From Chloroflexota bacterium (GTDB lineage Bacteria; Chloroflexota; Limnocylindria; QHBO01): a stretch of DNA of 12,763 nucleotides. Positions 6,603-12,763 of this stretch are shown in pieces. The translations under genes and the position numbers were made by a program. The notes under the pieces were generated by a model, which had not been told where the DNA came from, searched no databases, and saw nothing but the letters and a program-made list of their open reading frames with translations. The number at the start of each line of letters is the position of its first letter. The stretch's first letter is position 1. The stretch lies in NCBI GenBank assembly GCA_005882055.1, contig VBGQ01000091.1, forward strand, positions 1 through 12,763, in the 5' to 3' direction.

Positions 6603-6608
6603 AGCCTA
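6603..6608 (-). promoter_or_regulatory. -10 box TAGGCT before trxB
   Basis: On the minus strand GCTAGGCT lies nine bases from the trxB ATG and is the same octamer found before the DUF1028 gene. It would give a leader of only two to three bases. No -35 match is visible. The box sits in the 47-bp gap after the response regulator gene, so trxB probably has its own promoter. Confidence 0.45.
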
Positions 6609-6640
6609 GCAGAGTCGTCGAAGGGGACGCCCTCCGCCCG

Positions 6641-7087
6641 TCAGCGCTGCGCTTTGGACGGGCGGGCCGGCGGACCGATTCCCGCCTGGTCGAGCGCCCA
6701 GCGGAGCGCGCTCTCGAAGGCCGCGGTGCCATCCGCCTTGTCCACCACGCGCGCCCTCGGGTCCTGCTGGATCATCTGCGGCAGGGCATGAGCGGCGGTT
6801 CCCGTCCAGAAGACGACCGGCAGGGCGGGCTCACGGTGTCGAGCCGCCATGAAGAGCGGCGCGGAGAGGCCGCGCTCGAGACGCCAGTCGAGCACCAGGA
6901 CCGCGGGTCGCGACTCGGAACGGAGCGCGTCCAGGAAGAGCTGCGCGTCGCGATAGACGTACGCCAGCGTGCCGTTCAGCGCGCACAGGTCGGCCGCGAG
7001 GGCGGCCGCCGCTGGCTCGTCCTCGACGATCCAGACCGCCGCGGCGGCCGCGACAGGCTCCGGCAGGTCCGTTGGCTCGCGTGCCAT
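6641..7087 (-). CDS. Stand-alone receiver-domain response regulator
   Basis: A 148-residue protein consisting of one CheY-like receiver domain with short tails and no DNA-binding or enzyme domain. VWIVEDEP (18-25) gives the acidic pair E22/D23; VLVLDWRL (63-70) gives the phospho-acceptor D67; FWTG (93-96) gives the switch residue T95; VVDKADG (114-120) gives the conserved K117. The proline that usually follows this lysine is replaced by alanine. All residues needed for phosphorylation are present. The start is ATG 7087, with GGAGAG seven bases upstream; longer in-frame starts run into the ispG coding region and have no support. No histidine kinase is in the window, so the phosphodonor and output partner are unknown. 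It is divergent from ispG and upstream of trxB on the same strand. Confidence 0.85.
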   Translation of the reverse strand: MAREPTDLPEPVAAAAAVWIVEDEPAAAALAADLCALNGTLAYVYRDAQLFLDALRSESRPAVLVLDWRLERGLSAPLFMAARHREPALPVVFWTGTAAHALPQMIQQDPRARVVDKADGTAAFESALRWALDQAGIGPPARPSKAQR

Positions 7088-7149
7088 CGTCAGGCTCTCC
7101 ACGGTACCGGGCAGTGAACCTGCACGTGGCGTGCCCGCGCGAACGCCGA

Positions 7150-7155
7150 TACCAT
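7150..7155 (+). promoter_or_regulatory. Possible -10 box before ispG
   Basis: TACCAT lies nine bases before the ATG of ispG, the same spacing as at trxB. ispG has no clear ribosome binding site, so a nearly leaderless mRNA is plausible. The 77-bp gap must also hold the promoter of the divergent response regulator, which I could not identify. Confidence 0.35.
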
Positions 7156-7164
7156 CTGGTTGAG

Positions 7165-8415
7165 ATGCCCACCAGCCCGCGCCGCCGCTCCACGACGGTG
7201 CTCGTCGGCGACGTGCCGGTCGGAAGCGACCACCCGATCGTCGTGCAGTCGATGACCAACACGGACACCGCCGACCCCGATGCCACGGCCCTGCAGGTCG
7301 CACAGCTGGCGCACGCCGGGTCGGAGCTGGTGCGGGTCACCGTCAACAACGACGAGGCGGCGCAGGCGGTCCCGATCATCCGCGAGAAGCTGGACCGCCT
7401 GGGGGTCGACGTGCCGATCATCGGCGACTTCCATTACAACGGGCATCTGCTCCTCACCAAGTACCCCGCCTGCGCGGAGACGCTCGCCAAGTATCGGATC
7501 AACCCGGGCAACGTCGGTGGCCGGCACAAGGACGCCAACTTCCAGCAGATCATCGAGGTCGCGCTGGCGTACCGCAAGCCAGTGCGCATCGGCGTCAATT
7601 GGGGATCGCTCGACCAGCAGCTGCTGACCGCGATGATGGACGCCAACGCCGCCCTCGACGAGCCGCGCGAGAGCCGCGAGGTGATGATCGAGGCCATGGT
7701 CGCCTCGGCCCTGCGCTCCGCCCAGCTCGCGGAGGAGACGGGGCAGCCGCACGACGCGATCATCCTGTCGGCCAAGGTGAGCGGCGTGCAGGACCTGGTC
7801 GAGGTCTACGACCGTCTCGCCGACCGCTGCGACTACCCGCTCCACCTGGGGCTGACCGAGGCCGGGCTGGGCAGTCGCGGGATCATCTCGAGCACCGCCG
7901 GCCTCGCGATCCTTCTGCAGCGCGGCATTGGCGACACGATCCGGGTCAGCCTCACCCCGGCTCCCGGCGGCGACCGGACCGAGGAGGTCCAGGTAGCCCA
8001 GCAGGTGCTGCAGTCGATGGGGCTGCGCAGCTTCGCGCCGCAGGTCAGCGCATGCCCGGGCTGCGGACGCACCACCTCCACCTTCTTCCAGGAGATGGCC
8101 CGCGACATCCAGGACTACCTTCGCGACCAGATGCCGGTCTGGAGGGAGCACCACCCCGGCGTCGAGGAGCTGCGCGTGGCGGTGATGGGCTGCGTGGTCA
8201 ACGGGCCGGGAGAGAGCAAGCACGCGGACATCGGGATCAGCCTGCCGGGCACCTTCGAAGAGCCGGTGGCTCCCGTCTTCGTAGATGGCGAGAAGGTCAC
8301 CACGCTTCGCGGCGATGACATCGTGCCCCGCTTCCTGGAGATCCTGGAGGGCTACGTGGGTCGGCGCTTCCCCGAGCCGGGCAGCGTCAGTGCCGAGGCG
8401 CAGACACCGGCCTAG
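7165..8415 (+). CDS. ispG: 4-hydroxy-3-methylbut-2-enyl diphosphate synthase (IspG/GcpE)
   Basis: Seventh enzyme of the MEP isoprenoid pathway. It converts 2-C-methyl-D-erythritol 2,4-cyclodiphosphate to HMBPP with a 4Fe-4S cluster and ferredoxin or flavodoxin as donor. The 416-residue protein starts with basic residues, then the TIM-barrel (VQSMTNTDTADPDATALQVA, 28-47; FHYNGHLLLTKY, 89-100; RINPGNVGG, 111-119). The C-terminal cluster domain has C297 and C300 in SACPGCGRT, and C343 with E350 in MGCVVNGPGESKHADIGISL, the full ligand set. The enzyme should be active. ATG 7165 is chosen because the family sequence begins just after it; an upstream frame extends to 7072 but has no family match and overlaps the divergent gene. 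Its stop codon shares CTAG with the stop of the convergent ABC permease. Products feed quinones and other isoprenoids. Confidence 0.97.
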   Translation: MPTSPRRRSTTVLVGDVPVGSDHPIVVQSMTNTDTADPDATALQVAQLAHAGSELVRVTVNNDEAAQAVPIIREKLDRLGVDVPIIGDFHYNGHLLLTKYPACAETLAKYRINPGNVGGRHKDANFQQIIEVALAYRKPVRIGVNWGSLDQQLLTAMMDANAALDEPRESREVMIEAMVASALRSAQLAEETGQPHDAIILSAKVSGVQDLVEVYDRLADRCDYPLHLGLTEAGLGSRGIISSTAGLAILLQRGIGDTIRVSLTPAPGGDRTEEVQVAQQVLQSMGLRSFAPQVSACPGCGRTTSTFFQEMARDIQDYLRDQMPVWREHHPGVEELRVAVMGCVVNGPGESKHADIGISLPGTFEEPVAPVFVDGEKVTTLRGDDIVPRFLEILEGYVGRRFPEPGSVSAEAQTPA

Positions 8416-9185
8416 GCGCGCGGCTCCCAGGTGAAGGTGCGCATGGCGACCAGTACCCCGCACACCCCCCACGCGGCGATCACTGCGAGATCGCCCCAGT
8501 AGAAGCCGCTCCCCGACGTGAGCGGATTCCAGATGCCCATCAGGGCATCCGCGAAGTGGCGGATCGGGAAGATCTCCGAGACGGTGTTGATCCAGGCGGG
8601 CGCGCCGCGCATGTCGACGAAGACGTTGCTGATGAAGTTCAGTGGCAGCACGGAGAACTGGACGATGGCTGGAGCGGAGTCGGCATTCGGCACCAAGCCG
8701 GCGATGGCCAGGCCAAGCGCGCAGAAAGAACCCGACGCGATCGCCAGGGTCAGGATCAGCGCCGGAAGGCGGTCCCAGGGCAGGTGCACCGAGTAGAACA
8801 GGGCGCCAAAGGCGGCGACGATGACGACCAGCAGGAACGCCAGCAGCACGCTGTGCACGATCCTGCCCGCCATGAAGGCCCACGGCGGCAGTGGCGTGCC
8901 GCGCATGCGCTTGAGGATCCCGAGGTCCCGAGCGCCGGTGATCATCATCGCGATGTTGGTGTAGGTGGCCGTGATCACTCCGAAGGTGATGACCGCGGGC
9001 GTGTAGAAGTCGGCGACTCGCAGGCCGCTGGCGCCACCGATGCGGCTCGTCCCGCCGAACAGGACATTGAAGATGATCATGAACATCAGCGGGAAGAAGA
9101 AGGTGAAGAAGGCGGCGATCGGGTTGCGCCAGAAGGCGCGGTTCTCGTACCCGACCTGGCGAATGGACAGCGCGAGGCCGCTCAT
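8412..9185 (-). CDS. ABC-2 type transporter permease
   Basis: The membrane subunit of a two-gene ABC exporter, 257 residues with six predicted helices (about 25-45, 60-85, 105-130, 140-163, 170-190, 230-248). The cytoplasmic loop GILKRMRGTPLPPWAFMAGR (89-108) is the signature of the ABC-2/DrrB group, and IFPIRHFADALMGIWN (205-220) is the usual region before the last helix. Start ATG 9185 overlaps the ATPase stop as ATGA and has AGGAGG seven to eight bases upstream. The family exports drugs, lipids or polysaccharides, and NosY-like members act in copper-site assembly; the substrate here is not known. It is the last gene of the oxidase-headed block, and its stop overlaps the ispG stop, leaving no intergenic terminator. 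Confidence 0.93.
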   Translation of the reverse strand: MSGLALSIRQVGYENRAFWRNPIAAFFTFFFPLMFMIIFNVLFGGTSRIGGASGLRVADFYTPAVITFGVITATYTNIAMMITGARDLGILKRMRGTPLPPWAFMAGRIVHSVLLAFLLVVIVAAFGALFYSVHLPWDRLPALILTLAIASGSFCALGLAIAGLVPNADSAPAIVQFSVLPLNFISNVFVDMRGAPAWINTVSEIFPIRHFADALMGIWNPLTSGSGFYWGDLAVIAAWGVCGVLVAMRTFTWEPRA

Positions 9186-10114
9186 GCCGCTCCCTCCTGG
9201 TCCTCTTCGCTGGTGAGGGCCAGGTAGACGTCCTCCAGGCTGGGACGCGAGACCTCCAGACCGACGAGCTCCACCTGCGCGTTGACCGCCCAGCCGGTCA
9301 GCTCGTGCAGCACGCGGGTTGGCTCCGTGGTCTGGACCTGCCAGGCGCCGCCCGACACGCGCGTGATCCCAAGCTCCTCGGCAGGTACGACGCCGTCCGG
9401 GAGCGAGAAGCGGATGACGGTCGCCTGCGAGCCACGCGCCCCCAGGGTGTTCGGGCTGCCCAGGGCCACGATCTGCCCGCGGGCGATGATCGCCACTCGG
9501 TCCGCGAGCGCCTGGGCCTCGTCCATGAAATGCGTGGTCAGGAAGACCGTCTTGCCCAGGCCTGCCAGCGACCTCACCGTGTCCCAGGCCTGGCGTCGGG
9601 CGGATGGGTCGAAGCCGGTCGTGGGCTCGTCCAGGAAGAGGAGCTCGGGATCCCCCGCCAGCGCCAGCGCGACGTCGACCCGACGATGCTGGCCGCCGGA
9701 GAGCTGCAGGATGCGCCGGTTGGCGGCATCGGCCAGGCCAACCAGCTCGATGACCTCATCCACGTCGCGCGGATGCGGGTAGTAGCCCGCGTACATCGCG
9801 ACCACTTCGCGCACGGTGAGGTACTGCTGCACGCCCGATTGCTGCAGCACGATCCCCATCCGGCTCATCAGGTCCCGCTCGCGCCGAGCCGGGTCGTGGC
9901 CGAGCACGCGCACCTCTCCGGAGCTCCGCGACCGATAGCCTTCGAGGATCTCGACGGTCGTGGTCTTTCCCGCCCCGTTCGGCCCGAGCATGGCAAAGAC
10001 CTCGCCGCGCACCACGCTCAGGTCGATGCCTCGGACCGCCTCAAGGCTGCCATACGACTTGCGGAGGCCGCGAACCTCGATCGCGACCTCGCCGGCGGGG
10101 GCCTCGGCCGTCAC
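9182..10114 (-). CDS. ABC transporter ATP-binding protein (ABC-2/DrrA type)
   Basis: ATPase subunit driving the adjacent permease. The 310 residues include Walker A GPNGAGKTT (44-52), Q-loop LQQSG (90-94), signature LSGGQHRR (138-145), Walker B LLFLDEPTTGFD (158-169) and the switch histidine in TTHFMDEA (193-200). Residues 210-310 form the C-terminal extension usual in DrrA-like ATPases. All motifs are intact. The predicted start is GTG 10114, without a Shine-Dalgarno sequence. Nineteen bases separate it from the stop of the small membrane protein gene; an eight-codon mini-ORF spans that gap and ends in a GTGA overlap. Its place behind the cytochrome oxidase genes suggests co-expression with them. 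The substrate is unknown. Confidence 0.94.
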   Translation of the reverse strand: MTAEAPAGEVAIEVRGLRKSYGSLEAVRGIDLSVVRGEVFAMLGPNGAGKTTTVEILEGYRSRSSGEVRVLGHDPARRERDLMSRMGIVLQQSGVQQYLTVREVVAMYAGYYPHPRDVDEVIELVGLADAANRRILQLSGGQHRRVDVALALAGDPELLFLDEPTTGFDPSARRQAWDTVRSLAGLGKTVFLTTHFMDEAQALADRVAIIARGQIVALGSPNTLGARGSQATVIRFSLPDGVVPAEELGITRVSGGAWQVQTTEPTRVLHELTGWAVNAQVELVGLEVSRPSLEDVYLALTSEEDQEGAA

Positions 10115-10137
10115 GGAACGACGATGGCGGGAGTCAT
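10111..10137 (-). other. Eight-codon mini-ORF bridging the small protein and ABC ATPase genes
   Basis: ATG at 10137 overlaps the stop of the small membrane protein (ATGA). It reads MTPAIVVP and stops with TGA overlapping the GTG start of the ATPase gene (GTGA). Ribosomes could pass from one gene to the next through this bridge. The alternative is chance overlap; there is no codon-level evidence for a functional peptide. Confidence 0.3.
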
Positions 10138-10334
10138 TTGGCGACGAGGATGGTCCACACCGAGGCCACGAAGCCGAGCACCACGATGGCGATCAGGGCC
10201 AAGGGCAGCAGCGCGACCCAGAGGTTCTGCTGCACGGTCTGCTGCTGGGGATCGCTGTGGTCCTCGTGCAGGTCATGCACGGTGTCGACCACGATCTCCT
10301 GCCGCTCGGGGGCGCCCGCGGGTTCGATCTGCAT
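10134..10334 (-). CDS. Small single-pass membrane protein with His/acidic cluster, in the oxidase operon
   Basis: I do not recognise this 66-residue protein. Residues 1-37 are polar and strongly acidic, with eight Asp/Glu, one Arg and the cluster VHDLHEDHSD (19-28) containing three histidines. Residues 38-63 form one hydrophobic helix, and the last residue is Lys. The charge balance predicts the N-terminus outside the cytoplasm and the C-terminus inside, which puts the His/acidic cluster on the side where the CuA site of the oxidase lies. ATG 10334 is preferred because AAGGAG (10351-10346) lies 11 bases upstream. GTG 10346 would add four residues and overlap the previous stop as GTGA, but the AAGGAG would then run into the start codon. 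It sits between a TlpA-like thioredoxin and an ABC exporter. A minor oxidase subunit, assembly factor or metal-binding protein are all possible. Confidence 0.72.
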   Translation of the reverse strand: MQIEPAGAPERQEIVVDTVHDLHEDHSDPQQQTVQQNLWVALLPLALIAIVVLGFVASVWTILVAK

Positions 10335-10342
10335 GGACGCGC

Positions 10343-10900
10343 TCACTCCTTGCCGATGATGGACTGGAGCTGGCGCGCGAGGTCGGCGCGGCTCAGCTGG
10401 CCGATCTGACGCCCGGCGATGCGCCCGTCTCGATCGATGAAGAAGGACTCGGGCGGCGCGAAGACCCCGTACGCCTGCGCCACCTCGCCGGTGACGTCCA
10501 TGGCCGCCGGCCAGCTGGCCTGCATGCGAGCCATGAAGTCGCGCGCCGCTTCGGATCGGTCCTGGTAGACGATGCCAACCACCGCCAGCCCGTCCACGCG
10601 ATGCGCGGCCATCGCGCTCTGGAGCAGCGGGAACTCCTCGACGCAGGAGGCGCAGTAGCTCGCCCAGAAGTTGACGATCACCGGGTGACCGCGCAGGTCT
10701 GCGAGCCGCACCGGATTCCCATCCAGATCCGCGAGCGCGAAGTCGGGTGCCGCCGAGCCGATGAGCGGTGCCGGGCCCGCGCCGAGCACCAGGCGGCCCG
10801 CGAGGAGCACCAAGAGGATGAGCGGCAGGACCGCGGAGGTGACGAGGTACGCGAGCGGGAGCCGGCGGATGCCGGCACGGCCCAACGACGTGGCGGCCAT
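10343..10900 (-). CDS. Membrane-anchored TlpA/CcmG-like thiol-disulfide oxidoreductase
   Basis: A 185-residue thioredoxin-fold protein anchored by an N-terminal helix (about 16-38), with the catalytic domain outside the cytoplasm. APDFALADLDGNPVRLADLR (51-70) and VIVNFWASYCASCVEEFP (74-91) are the TlpA/ResA/CcmG pattern. The active site is C83-A-S-C86, and the expected cis-proline is P150 in FAPPESFFID (147-156). Relatives reduce apocytochrome c cysteines or the CuA site of cytochrome oxidase, and the neighbouring oxidase genes favour one of these roles. ATG 10900 is chosen because it overlaps the preceding stop as TGATG and gives a proper signal-anchor; a longer frame to 10948 would only add basic residues inside the previous gene. 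No CcmA/B/C/F genes are present. Family call is firm; the exact partner is inferred. Confidence 0.9.
   Translation of the reverse strand: MAATSLGRAGIRRLPLAYLVTSAVLPLILLVLLAGRLVLGAGPAPLIGSAAPDFALADLDGNPVRLADLRGHPVIVNFWASYCASCVEEFPLLQSAMAAHRVDGLAVVGIVYQDRSEAARDFMARMQASWPAAMDVTGEVAQAYGVFAPPESFFIDRDGRIAGRQIGQLSRADLARQLQSIIGKE
10346..10351 (-). promoter_or_regulatory. Ribosome binding site AAGGAG deciding the small-protein start
   Basis: AAGGAG on the minus strand overlaps the GTG at 10346 by its final G and stands 11 bases from ATG 10334. It can serve only the ATG, which favours the 66-residue form over the 70-residue form. Confidence 0.5.
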
Positions 10901-11247
10901 CAGTGCCCAGCCGCCTCGTCGTGCGGGGCGCTCTCCACCTCGCGCCACTCGCGGCCGGCGGCCCGCACCCAGCCGATCGCCGCGTAGGCGATCACCAGCA
11001 GGCCCACCGCTGCGAGCCCGTACAGGAAGATTCCGATCTTGTGGAGCGCAAGCCCAGCGCCCAGCAGTGCCGCACCGATCGAGAAGATGAACGGAAGCAG
11101 GCTGGGGTTCGGGAGGTGGACCCCGGCCGGCGGATGGGGTCGCGCGCCCGCGGCGTACTGGCGGCTGGTGATGCCAAACACGAGACCCAGCACGAAGAGG
11201 ATCCCGGCGCCCACGATCGCGTAGCCGACGATGGTGTCAGCCGGCAT
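10900..11247 (-). CDS. Cytochrome c oxidase subunit IV-like membrane protein
   Basis: A 115-residue protein with three hydrophobic segments: about residues 6-26, 50-68 and 71-94. The linker after helix 1 ends in HLPNPSLLPFIFSIGAALLG (44-63), which resembles the small subunit IV proteins found next to ctaE in actinobacterial and Chloroflexota oxidase operons. The tail (about 95-115) is polar, with His and Glu residues. ATG 11247 has GGAG six bases upstream. It follows ctaE by 33 bp and overlaps the thioredoxin gene by one base (TGATG). Its presumed role is structural, stabilising subunits I and III. The identification rests on position and a weak motif, so another small accessory subunit is possible. 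Confidence 0.75.
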   Translation of the reverse strand: MPADTIVGYAIVGAGILFVLGLVFGITSRQYAAGARPHPPAGVHLPNPSLLPFIFSIGAALLGAGLALHKIGIFLYGLAAVGLLVIAYAAIGWVRAAGREWREVESAPHDEAAGH

Positions 11248-11280
11248 GGCGAGCTCCGAGGCGATCGTGAACGTGCATGG

Positions 11281-11898
11281 CTATCGCAGGAAGTAGAGCG
11301 TCGTGAAGAGGGCAATCCACACGACGTCCACGAAGTGCCAGTAGATGCTGATCGCTTCGACCGCGATGTGGTTGCGCGCGCTGAACTGGCCGCCCAGCGA
11401 GCGCGCGAGCAGGATGGTGAGCCCAACGGCGCCGCCGAAGACGTGGGCGCCGTGGAATCCGGTCAGTGTGTAGAAGGTTGTCCCGAAGATGCCGTCGCCG
11501 ATCCCGAAGCCGAGCTGGGAGTAGTCGTACAGCTGACCCAGCAGGAAGGCCACGCCCAGCGCCAGGGTCACCGCAATCCAGCGCTTCAGCGCACGCTGGT
11601 CCCCGCGCCGGATGGCCCACACCGCGAACTGCATCGTGAAGCTGGAGCTGATCAGGATGATGGTGATCGGCAGCGCGATCGGCAGGATCCCGAGCGGTTC
11701 GGCGCCCTCCGGCGGCCCCCAGACACCTTGGTGCGCCGCCCGGCTGTTGAAGTAGGCCGCGAAGAGCCCACCGAAGAACATCACCTCGCTGGCGATGAAG
11801 AGGAGCATGCCGAGCAGCGGCGTCGGCATGCCCACCTGCCGGCGCTCGACGGCCACGATCTCGGTCGGTCCGCTCACCGCGGGCACCTGGGCGCTCAC
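11281..11898 (-). CDS. ctaE: Cytochrome c oxidase subunit III
   Basis: Integral membrane subunit of the aa3-type oxidase, 205 residues with five predicted helices. This is the short form that lacks the first two helices of seven-helix subunit III. Recognisable segments are MLLFIASEVMFFGGLFAAYF (31-50), a central FTMQFAVWAIRRGDQRALKR, LTGFHGAHVFGGAVGL (about 149-164) and IYWHFVDVVWIALFTTLYFL at the C-terminus. These include the conserved helix-3 Glu and the G-x-H-x-x-H region that packs against subunit I. Start GTG 11898 overlaps the ctaD stop as GTGA, and GGAGG lies seven bases upstream, so translation is coupled to ctaD. Subunit III holds no metal but stabilises proton uptake and the active site of subunit I. 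Confidence 0.95.
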   Translation of the reverse strand: MSAQVPAVSGPTEIVAVERRQVGMPTPLLGMLLFIASEVMFFGGLFAAYFNSRAAHQGVWGPPEGAEPLGILPIALPITIILISSSFTMQFAVWAIRRGDQRALKRWIAVTLALGVAFLLGQLYDYSQLGFGIGDGIFGTTFYTLTGFHGAHVFGGAVGLTILLARSLGGQFSARNHIAVEAISIYWHFVDVVWIALFTTLYFLR

Positions 11899-12763
11899 GA
11901 CTCGGCCTCCGTCGTCTCGCTCGTCTCCCCCGCCTCCGCGGCGGCTGCTGGGACGAGATGCTCGCGGTCATGCTTGTGCCGCAGGTCGAAGACCGGGCGC
12001 TCGGAGCGGATCGGTGGCAGGGTGTCGAAGTTGTAGGGCGGGGGCGGAGAGGTCGTTGCCCATTCCAGCGTGTTGCCCTCCCACGGGTCGTCGCCCACAC
12101 GCTCGCCGTTGATGAAGGTCGCCACCACGTTGAGCATCAACGGCAAGATGCTGATCGCGATCGTGAACGCGCCCACCGTCGAGATGATGTTCAACAGGGT
12201 CCAGCCCGCATCCGGTGAGTAGTCGGCGATGCGCCGCGGCATGCCCTGGATGCCCAGCATGTGCATCGGGAAGAAGGCCAGGTTGAACCCGATGAACATC
12301 AGCCAGAAGTGGGTCTTGCCCAGCTTCTCGTTCAGGCGGCGCCCGAACATCTTCGGGAACCAGTAATAGGTCGCCGCGAAGACGCCCATCACCGATCCCC
12401 CAAAGAACACGCAGTGCAGGTGCGCCACCACGAAATAGGTGTCCTGCAGGTGGAAGTCGATGGGCGGCTCGGCGAGCATCACCCCGCTGATCCCGCCGAT
12501 CAGGAACATGCTGATGAACCCGAGCGCGAAGAGCATGGGTGTCGTCAGGCTGATCGACCCGCGGAACAGGGTGGCGATCCAGTTGAACATCTTCACGCCG
12601 GTCGGCACCGCGATGAGCGCGGTCATGAAGCTGAAGAAGGGCAGGAAGACCACGCCGGTGGTGAACATGTGGTGCGCCCACACCGAGAAGCTCAATAGAC
12701 CGATACCGATCGTCGCGAACACGAAGGCGCGATAGCCAAAGAGCGGCTTGCGGCTGAAGACGG
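11895..12763 (-). CDS. ctaD: Cytochrome c oxidase subunit I, C-terminal 288 residues (5' end outside window)
   Basis: Catalytic subunit of the haem-copper oxidase, which reduces O2 to water and pumps protons. The gene enters from the right edge in frame and ends at TGA 11897-11895. Counting from the first whole codon, the segment begins VFSRKPLFGYRAFVF. HH at residues 30-31 (SVWAHHMFTTG) are the CuB ligands. IAVPTGVKMFNW (51-62) holds the K-channel Lys, marking an A-type oxidase. VVAHLHC (111-117) provides the haem a3 and haem a histidines at 114 and 116. The residue after the last ligand is Cys, where nearly all relatives have Tyr (HFHYV). The C-terminus is a long soluble tail (DDPWEGNTLEWATTSPPPPY and then a Glu/Ala-rich end) normal for the family. 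Subunit II (ctaC) is not in the window and probably lies further right. Confidence 0.97.
   Translation of the reverse strand, partial: VFSRKPLFGYRAFVFATIGIGLLSFSVWAHHMFTTGVVFLPFFSFMTALIAVPTGVKMFNWIATLFRGSISLTTPMLFALGFISMFLIGGISGVMLAEPPIDFHLQDTYFVVAHLHCVFFGGSVMGVFAATYYWFPKMFGRRLNEKLGKTHFWLMFIGFNLAFFPMHMLGIQGMPRRIADYSPDAGWTLLNIISTVGAFTIAISILPLMLNVVATFINGERVGDDPWEGNTLEWATTSPPPPYNFDTLPPIRSERPVFDLRHKHDREHLVPAAAAEAGETSETTEAES

Noticed and set aside
7072..7164. Upstream in-frame extension of ispG
   Set aside because: The added 31 residues do not match the IspG N-terminus and would overlap the divergent response regulator gene.
7088..7303. Longer N-terminus for the response regulator
   Set aside because: It would run into the ispG coding region; the receiver domain begins just after the ATG at 7087, which has a ribosome binding site.
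7090..8883. 597-codon minus-strand frame opposite ispG
   Set aside because: ispG on the plus strand has all family motifs and three cluster cysteines. The opposite frame has low-complexity composition and no recognisable domain.
10901..10948. Start of the TlpA-like protein at 10948
   Set aside because: It would lie inside the subunit IV-like gene and add Arg/Gly-rich residues ahead of the signal anchor; ATG 10900 gives a normal anchor and a TGATG joint.
12720..12722. GTG 12722 as the start of ctaD
   Set aside because: The frame stays open to the right edge, and the preceding codons (VFSRKPLFGYRAF) match the subunit I family, so the gene is simply cut by the window.
1..12763. Mobile element, CRISPR array, tRNA or defence system
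   Set aside because: I saw no transposase or integrase, no regularly spaced repeats, no cloverleaf-like sequence in any gap, and no family linked to defence. All gaps are under about 140 bp.

Overview
This is a GC-rich bacterial chromosome segment with dense coding and intergenic gaps of at most about 140 bp. It comes from an aerobe: it carries an aa3-type cytochrome c oxidase operon and also makes isoprenoids by the MEP pathway. The GC-rich codon use, GTG starts, promoters lying almost on top of start codons (leaderless style) and short 5-TM subunit III suggest a Chloroflexota or Actinomycetota lineage. I lean to Chloroflexota, with low confidence, because no marker in the window settles it. 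I found no rRNA, tRNA, CRISPR array, IS element or phage gene. The sequence reads as core chromosome rather than a mobile island.

Layout, left to right. (1) Positions 1-1961: an MMPL/RND-type membrane transporter (minus strand, cut by the left edge) is divergent from a TetR-family repressor. The 117-bp gap holds a TTGACA promoter for the transporter and two copies of the same near-palindrome, AATGAAT-N4-GTTCA, exactly 65 bp apart. This looks like a self-contained repressor/efflux-pump switch. (2) 1990-4111: a UMF1/Atg22-like MFS transporter and a glycerophosphodiester phosphodiesterase overlap by ATGA, a likely uptake-plus-hydrolysis pair or lipid-turnover pair. (3) 4117-4515: a tandem-ACT-domain protein on the minus strand. 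(4) 4652-5545: a DUF1028 Ntn-hydrolase-like protein with a helical tail, apparently on a leaderless transcript. (5) 5592-7087, minus strand: an orphan receiver-domain response regulator followed by thioredoxin reductase (trxB). (6) 7165-8415: ispG of the MEP pathway.

(7) 8412-12763, minus strand: a compact seven-gene block reading from the right edge: ctaD (oxidase subunit I, 5' end outside the window), ctaE (subunit III), a subunit IV-like protein, a TlpA/CcmG-like membrane thioredoxin, a 66-70-aa single-pass protein with a His/Asp/Glu cluster, and a two-gene ABC-2 exporter. Most joints are GTGA, TGATG or ATGA overlaps or gaps under 35 bp, so the block is probably one operon. The oxidase subunits make the respiratory complex. 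The thioredoxin is placed to reduce cysteines in an extracytoplasmic partner, such as the CuA site or apocytochrome c. The small protein and the ABC exporter are the least explained members and the best candidates for an undescribed oxidase-linked function.

Most of the window is conventional. The points most worth following are the unexplained small protein and exporter in the oxidase operon, the paired TetR operators, and two eight-codon mini-ORFs that each end in a GTGA overlap with a downstream gene lacking a Shine-Dalgarno sequence.
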